This document shows positions 59,646 through 64,000 of a stretch of DNA of 64,000 bases, in pieces. The notes beneath the pieces were generated by a model. The model was given only the letters and a program-made list of their open reading frames with translations. It was not told the origin of the DNA and ran no database searches. The DNA lies in assembly GCA_026545225.1 (NCBI GenBank), contig CM048845.1, forward strand, positions 32,664,501 through 32,728,500, in the 5' to 3' direction. The DNA comes from Cornus controversa (lineage: Eukaryota > Streptophyta > Magnoliopsida > Cornales > Cornaceae). A program made the position numbers and the translations under genes. How positions within the stretch are numbered: position 1 is the stretch's first letter; every line of letters begins with the position of its first letter.

Positions 59646-59895
59646 GTTGGAGTTCAGCTAAAATTGAAGATGGACACCCGGCCCACCATGTGTTATATTC
59701 TAGACTTTTCATTCTTGACCAAGAACATTACCCTTCTGAATAGGGTTATGAAAGGAAATCTTTTCTCTTGTGTGAGAAAGAAGTGAGTTGTAAACAAGAA
59801 AGAGGGTGGAGGTTCCCAAACCTTGTAAAGAGAGATCACCATGAGAGCTTATTGTGTGAGAAGGGAGGAAGAGTTCTTGTACTCTTGCATTCATA
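59646..59895 (+). mobile_element. Candidate 3' LTR fragment of the Copia relic
   Basis: It starts TGTTGGAGTTCAGC and repeats the passage found at 55304-55545, including CCTTGTA and GAGCTTATTGTGTGAGAAGG. The repeat pair spans about 4.6 kb, within which a 311-bp duplication and the hAT element at 57552 have been added. Confidence 0.55.
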
Positions 59896-60311
59896 CAAGA
59901 CAACCTTTTATCAGCATCCGTGGATGTAGGCTTTGTGCCTAACCACGTATATTTTTGTGTTTTTGTGTATGATTGCTTCCATCTCTTGATTTCATATCAC
60001 AACAATCAGAATACCTCCCATGCTGGAAATACCACAAGATGTTTGGTTCTCTATGGTTATGCCACAATCAATTCATTTTGAAGAATTGTGTAAATTATAT
60101 AGGGTTAAGGCCTTATGGAATTTGAATTCTCTGAAATACATATAAATGCTTAGGTATCCATCCATGGCTTTAGCTTATATTCACTAGGTTTAAATTGAAT
60201 AGTTAATTCCATTCTAGTTACAACTTTAATAAGATTTACTACTGAACTGAAGGTAACACTCCTAGCAGATTTTTGTGAAGATTTTCTTTATTGTTTCTAT
60301 TAAAAACATAA

Positions 60312-60344
<33 letters not shown>

Positions 60345-60345
60345 C
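60312..60345. repeat. (AT)n microsatellite
   Basis: This is a TA dinucleotide run in the GAUT11 intron. Confidence 0.9.
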
Positions 60346-61161
60346 AGTTTCTACAAATCTTATACTCATGTAAGAAAATTACTCCCACATTCAAAATCAC
60401 TGTACACATTTTAACTGAGCAATCTAAACAGTTATCCACATATGATCATATTCCTAAGGAGCATACCATAACCATATCTTGGTTCCATTTTGCAGAACAC
60501 AAAAATTTATGTCCAAGAGAACATTACTTTACACTTTAGTTTCCATCTAATTCAGCACACTAGATCTATCACTCTATGTATTTCCTATTTCTCTTTCTTT
60601 CTGAACCCTCTATTACTATGGTTAATTACCCGATGCCTTTATCTCTCCTGTTATTCCTTTAGATAGGAAAAACAGAATGCATTCAGTGACGTCTATCTTT
60701 TTTCTACTTTCATGACAAATAGAGGGATCAAATTGAGAAAGACTTTTTTAATAATGTAGCAGGGTAAAAAGAAGAAGAAAAAGCTAGTGTCATTCCATCA
60801 CTTAGATGATAAAATGGGGAGGCGGGAGCAACTAAACTGGTTGTGTACATGAGCCCTGTAGCTCAGACGAGATTTACAGAGCTTTTCTCCTCACGGTTCA
60901 AAGACCTTCCCTGAGTATTAACACATCAAAGTAAATCAAGCTCATAGCTGACTCTTGATTCCTGCTTCTCCTTTTTTCTTTTTCTGATAAGTAAGATTTA
61001 TTCCTGCTTGTGTTAGCACTTCAGCAACTTGCACCAAGATGTCTCATCACTATTCTTCAAATCAAGACTACTCAACTTGGTGCAGTGGCCCCCTTTCATT
61101 AGGTTTAAAAATGTAAAACAACACCTACACAACCAAGAAAACAGAATGCTTCCCAAGCAAA

Positions 61162-61524
61162 ACAAGTGTTACACATTGAACCAGTTACTGGTGGATGTTT
61201 CAGAAACTAAAAACTCAAGTCTAGCAAGAATACTATTTGCCTGTCATTTCTATCTAACTAGGACTGCTAAGAAGCATTCAAAACAAGTGTTACACATTGA
61301 ACCAGTGACCGGTGAATGTTTCAGAAACTAGAAACTCAAGTCCAGCAAGAATACTATTTGCCTGTCATTTCAATCAAACTAGGACTTCTAAGAAGCATTC
61401 AAAACAAGTGCTACATATTGAACCAGTGACTGGTGGATGTTTCAGAAACTAGAAACTCAAGTCTAGGAATACTATGTGCCTGTCATTTCTATCTAACTAG
61501 GACTGCTAAAAGTAAAGACAAAGC
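61162..61524. repeat. 121-bp tandem repeat, three units
   Basis: Units start at about 61162, 61283 and 61404 with ACAAGTGTTACACATTGAAC and end AGGACTGCTAAGAAGCATTC. Copy 3 carries a small deletion near AGTCTAGGAATACT. It lies about 0.4 kb downstream (minus strand) of the GAUT11 exon 1 donor. Confidence 0.93.
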
Positions 61525-61933
61525 AGATTTTCTACCAAAAATATATTTTTCGAGAAGCAAGTGGTATGATAGTCCAACATCCATGGAATTCCATCTTCAT
61601 CCCCTCCAAGTACAATTATATTTTAAAGACTACTCGAGAAACAACACAAGAAGACCCAACAGAAAACAGTTTTACTTCTTGGAAATCTTTCTAGTCTTCA
61701 GCATATAAAAATTTAGTAGATACAAGAAAAAACTTCTCTTTTTTTCCAAATTTACAGACATAACATAAAACTCTAGTGTTCAATAAAACAAGTTATGTTC
61801 TCAGATTGGAATCACCTCCAAGGGAAAATCAATGTTACCCAAATTGAAAACATAAGCAGCTGAAAAGAAACACATGACAATATAAGCAAAAGGAAACTGA
61901 ACCCAAGTATGATATTGATTTGCACTAGCTTAC

Positions 61934-62089
61934 CAGCATGGGCTGTTCGACCCGATCTTCATGGTGATGATGGTGATGAAGCACAAACAAAGAAAACCCT
62001 GCAACAGAGAATAGGCAGAGGAGCGCACAGATCCAACACGAGAACCTTCTTCGAACCGGGCGCCGGTAGTCGGCCGGCCTCCGCCGCAT
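61934..62089 (-). CDS. GAUT11: GAUT11 exon 1: cytosolic tail and membrane anchor
   Basis: This exon encodes residues 1-52. A basic N-terminus (MRRRPADYRRPVRRR) is followed by a hydrophobic segment (about residues 17-37), giving a type II Golgi membrane anchor, then a run of six histidines (38-43). The start was set at the ATG at 62089 because GAUT11 proteins begin MRRW/MRRR; the longer open frame upstream (to 62119) is not needed. The exon ends CTG|GTAAGC in phase 0 and joins exon 2 at 42766. It is separated from the catalytic exon by 19.2 kb. Confidence 0.9.
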
Positions 62090-62460
62090 ATTTCGTCGGC
62101 TCCGTCCACAATTCACCACCAGATCAAGAATTCAAAACGACCCATCACCCGGGTTAGAGCAAGGAAGCATTGCATCGGAGTCTCTCACCACCAAATCAAA
62201 ATTTCAAAAGGAGTAAGCAGTTCAAGAATTCAAACCAACCCATTACTCAGATTGGATCAAGAAAACAATGGAACGTTGTACCTCACGCCAGAACAGGCTT
62301 GGACTTTAAGATCAGACACTTCTCGTGTCAATATAGACTCACCCAATAGGCTATAAAACACACCTTCCAATCAATTACTAACTGTTTTATTGTGGAGGTA
62401 AAGGAATGGAAGGGACTGGGCCGACTGGCGTAACTATGTATGAGAGTAAATATTAGTATA
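62090..62460 (-). promoter_or_regulatory. GAUT11 5' leader and proximal promoter
   Basis: This is the region immediately upstream of the ATG on the minus strand. It is less AT-rich than its surroundings and contains no repeats. I cannot fix a TATA box or start site with confidence. Confidence 0.4.
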
Positions 62461-62579
62461 TTTTGGAGAAATGCGTTTAAAGCCAAAGAGGCCCTTAACC
62501 TGGTTGATTTCGTTGTGTGAAGATAATTAAAAAAAGAGTGAATTTACAAAGTTAGTGAATAATATAAAAAAAATAGAAT

Positions 62580-63170
62580 GAATAATTAAATAGGTGTACA
62601 AGGTTCGGTTAGTTATGGTTTTTGATAAAACCCGAATCATTTTTAACGATTTCTTAGTTTTGGAACACCAACCGGAATCATTGAGTTTGGTACGGTTTCA
62701 GTTTCGGTTTTGATTTCGATTCTCTAGTTGTTATTTGTCAACTTTTTTTTTCTTTTAAAAAAAAAAACATTGGCAAGATACGCACTCATACTTGTGCACT
62801 CTTGGTTATAACAATATATTATAAACTATTAGTATTTATTTATATATTGTATATTATATAAATATATAGAACAATAGAAGTTGGAAGCTATTAGTATTTA
62901 TCGTATATTATATATTTTATACTTTATATATAAATAGAATACTAGAATTTAGAAGACATTAGTATTTATTTGTATATTATGTACTTTATATATTTATACA
63001 TATATATATATATACATATTAACGGCTCTAGTTTTGGTTCCGGTTCCTTGATTTGGAATCGGAACCGTAGTGAACGATTCCTAAAATTTGGAATCAGAAC
63101 TGTAGTAAACAGTTTGGTTCGGTTCAGCTACGATTCCGATTCCATCGATTCTTTATTCATCCTTAAATAT
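62580..63170. mobile_element. Interspersed repeat with GGTTCGGTT/CGGAACC words
   Basis: Segments at 62600-62720 and 63020-63150 are built of repeated GGTTCGGTT, TCGGTTT and GGAATCGGAACCG words around an AT-rich core. The core has an imperfect repeat of about 60 bp (ATTAGTATTTATTT, at 62828, 62889 and 62957). This resembles a non-autonomous hAT-type element (left edge TAGGTGTACAAGG, right edge near CATCCTTA), but no target duplication matches. Confidence 0.35.
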
Positions 63171-64000
63171 ACCAATTTTGAGATGCGCGGTCCGAAAGTG
63201 ATTTGGAAGAATATATCTATTTTACTCATTTAGTTTATTTTTAAATTTTTTTTATTTAAACAAATTTTGAGACACAATCAATTAAAGAGCACATAGAACA
63301 AAAATAAAATTATAGTAAAGTAAAGAGACACATAAGCCTAGCTTGGTTAGCAACTTTGGAAATTGTTTTCAATAACAATTTTTAGAGAATGAGAACATAG
63401 AACAGTTTCAGTTCTTTCAATTTGAAAATCAGCTTAGTTAGAAATTATAAAACAGTTTTCAGAGAACAATAATTTATAAATTTGCTTGGTTGTATCAACT
63501 GAGCAGTTTTCAGAAAATAATTCACTTTTTTTCCCTCCAAAATATGCTAATGCAATTTTTATTAATAAGTGTTGGAGGTGCATTACTTTTAAGTTAATAT
63601 TTAACTTAATAAAAATTGCACAAATACAATATCACAAGTTTAAATAAAACATGAATGGTATATAGACTTGACTAAATTTAAATAGAGCAAAAGAGATACA
63701 TATTATGCTTCTAATGTCATATGCATTTTTAGTTGTACAATCATTAAGATTAGTTATACATAACCAAAACAAAATATTAGGGAACTAAAGAGACAATGCT
63801 TCATCTAGTATTGTCTATGAATGATGCCCACATGGAAATCGTCATGTGATTTGTATAGGTTGCCATTTGTACTGCATCATCGTCTGATAAGTTAAGACAA
63901 TTCAGTATACCATCTCTACTACTGCTACCATTCCCCACATCAATGACAGTAACATTTTCTTCTCCAAAGTCCATAAAAAAGAATCATCTAATGCATTAAC
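63171..64000. other. AT-rich DNA, nothing firm recognised
   Basis: The passage 63350-63530 shares CAGTTTTCAGAAAATAA-type wording with the MITE-like sequence at 45250-45373. No gene was recognised to the right edge. Confidence 0.4.

Larger units (their letters stand above)
42767..61933 (-). other. Giant intron of GAUT11, 19,167 bp
   Basis: The donor CTG|GTAAGC lies at 61933/61932 and the acceptor TTTGTCAG ends at 42767. The exons join in phase 0 to give a full-length protein. The intron contains two LINEs in opposite orientation, Copia LTR remains, a long LTR-like sequence, a Stowaway MITE, two hAT-type elements and several tandem repeats, listed separately. The stretches 42788-44000, 46690-47470, 49100-50100, 54280-55300 and 59900-61160 hold nothing I recognise. 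Confidence 0.85.

Overview
The window is nuclear DNA from a flowering plant, most likely a eudicot. It carries an endoplasmic-reticulum-type ADP/ATP carrier exon, an FHA-domain gene and a GAUT11 pectin glycosyltransferase gene, embedded in AT-rich DNA full of LTR retrotransposons, LINEs, hAT/Tourist/Stowaway elements and their remains. GT-AG introns and 5-bp, 8-bp and TTA target-site duplications fit a plant nuclear genome. I cannot name the species.

Layout. 1-4.8 kb: the 5' end of an ER-ANT1-like carrier gene on the minus strand (one coding exon; the rest lies beyond the left edge). 4.8-8.1 kb: repeats, including a 32-bp tandem array, a probable hAT relic and a perfect 32-bp palindrome. 8.1-24.9 kb: a three-level retrotransposon nest. 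A long solo-type LTR (minus) was split by an Athila-like Ty3/gypsy element (10204-23916, TSD CAACT), which was itself hit by a second LTR of the outer family (19778-22282, TSD GTTTC). A 438-bp Tourist MITE sits in the outer LTR. The Athila pol has lost the integrase core by an in-frame deletion. 25-34 kb: LINE, FAR1/MULE and plant-mobile-domain-like pseudogenes, two of them split by solo LTRs with perfect TSDs. 34.1-35.2 kb: a clean hAT element with an internal duplication.

35.7-37.4 kb: an intact intronless FHA-domain gene (569 aa) whose middle is a 151-codon in-frame tandem duplication carrying an AT-hook-like motif. 41.3-62.1 kb: a complete GAUT11 gene on the minus strand. A 52-codon first exon encoding the membrane anchor is separated from a 484-codon catalytic exon by a 19.2-kb intron, which holds two LINEs in opposite orientation, three or more DNA transposons, Copia remains and several tandem repeats. 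62.1-64 kb: GAUT11 leader/promoter and AT-rich repeat DNA.

The three host genes share no evident pathway: ER adenylate exchange, phosphothreonine recognition probably in the nucleus, and Golgi homogalacturonan synthesis. The most unusual signals are the self-complementary word arrays found at four places, three of them in retroelements and each with its own word; the in-frame integrase loss; the FHA gene duplication; and the giant transposon-filled GAUT11 intron.
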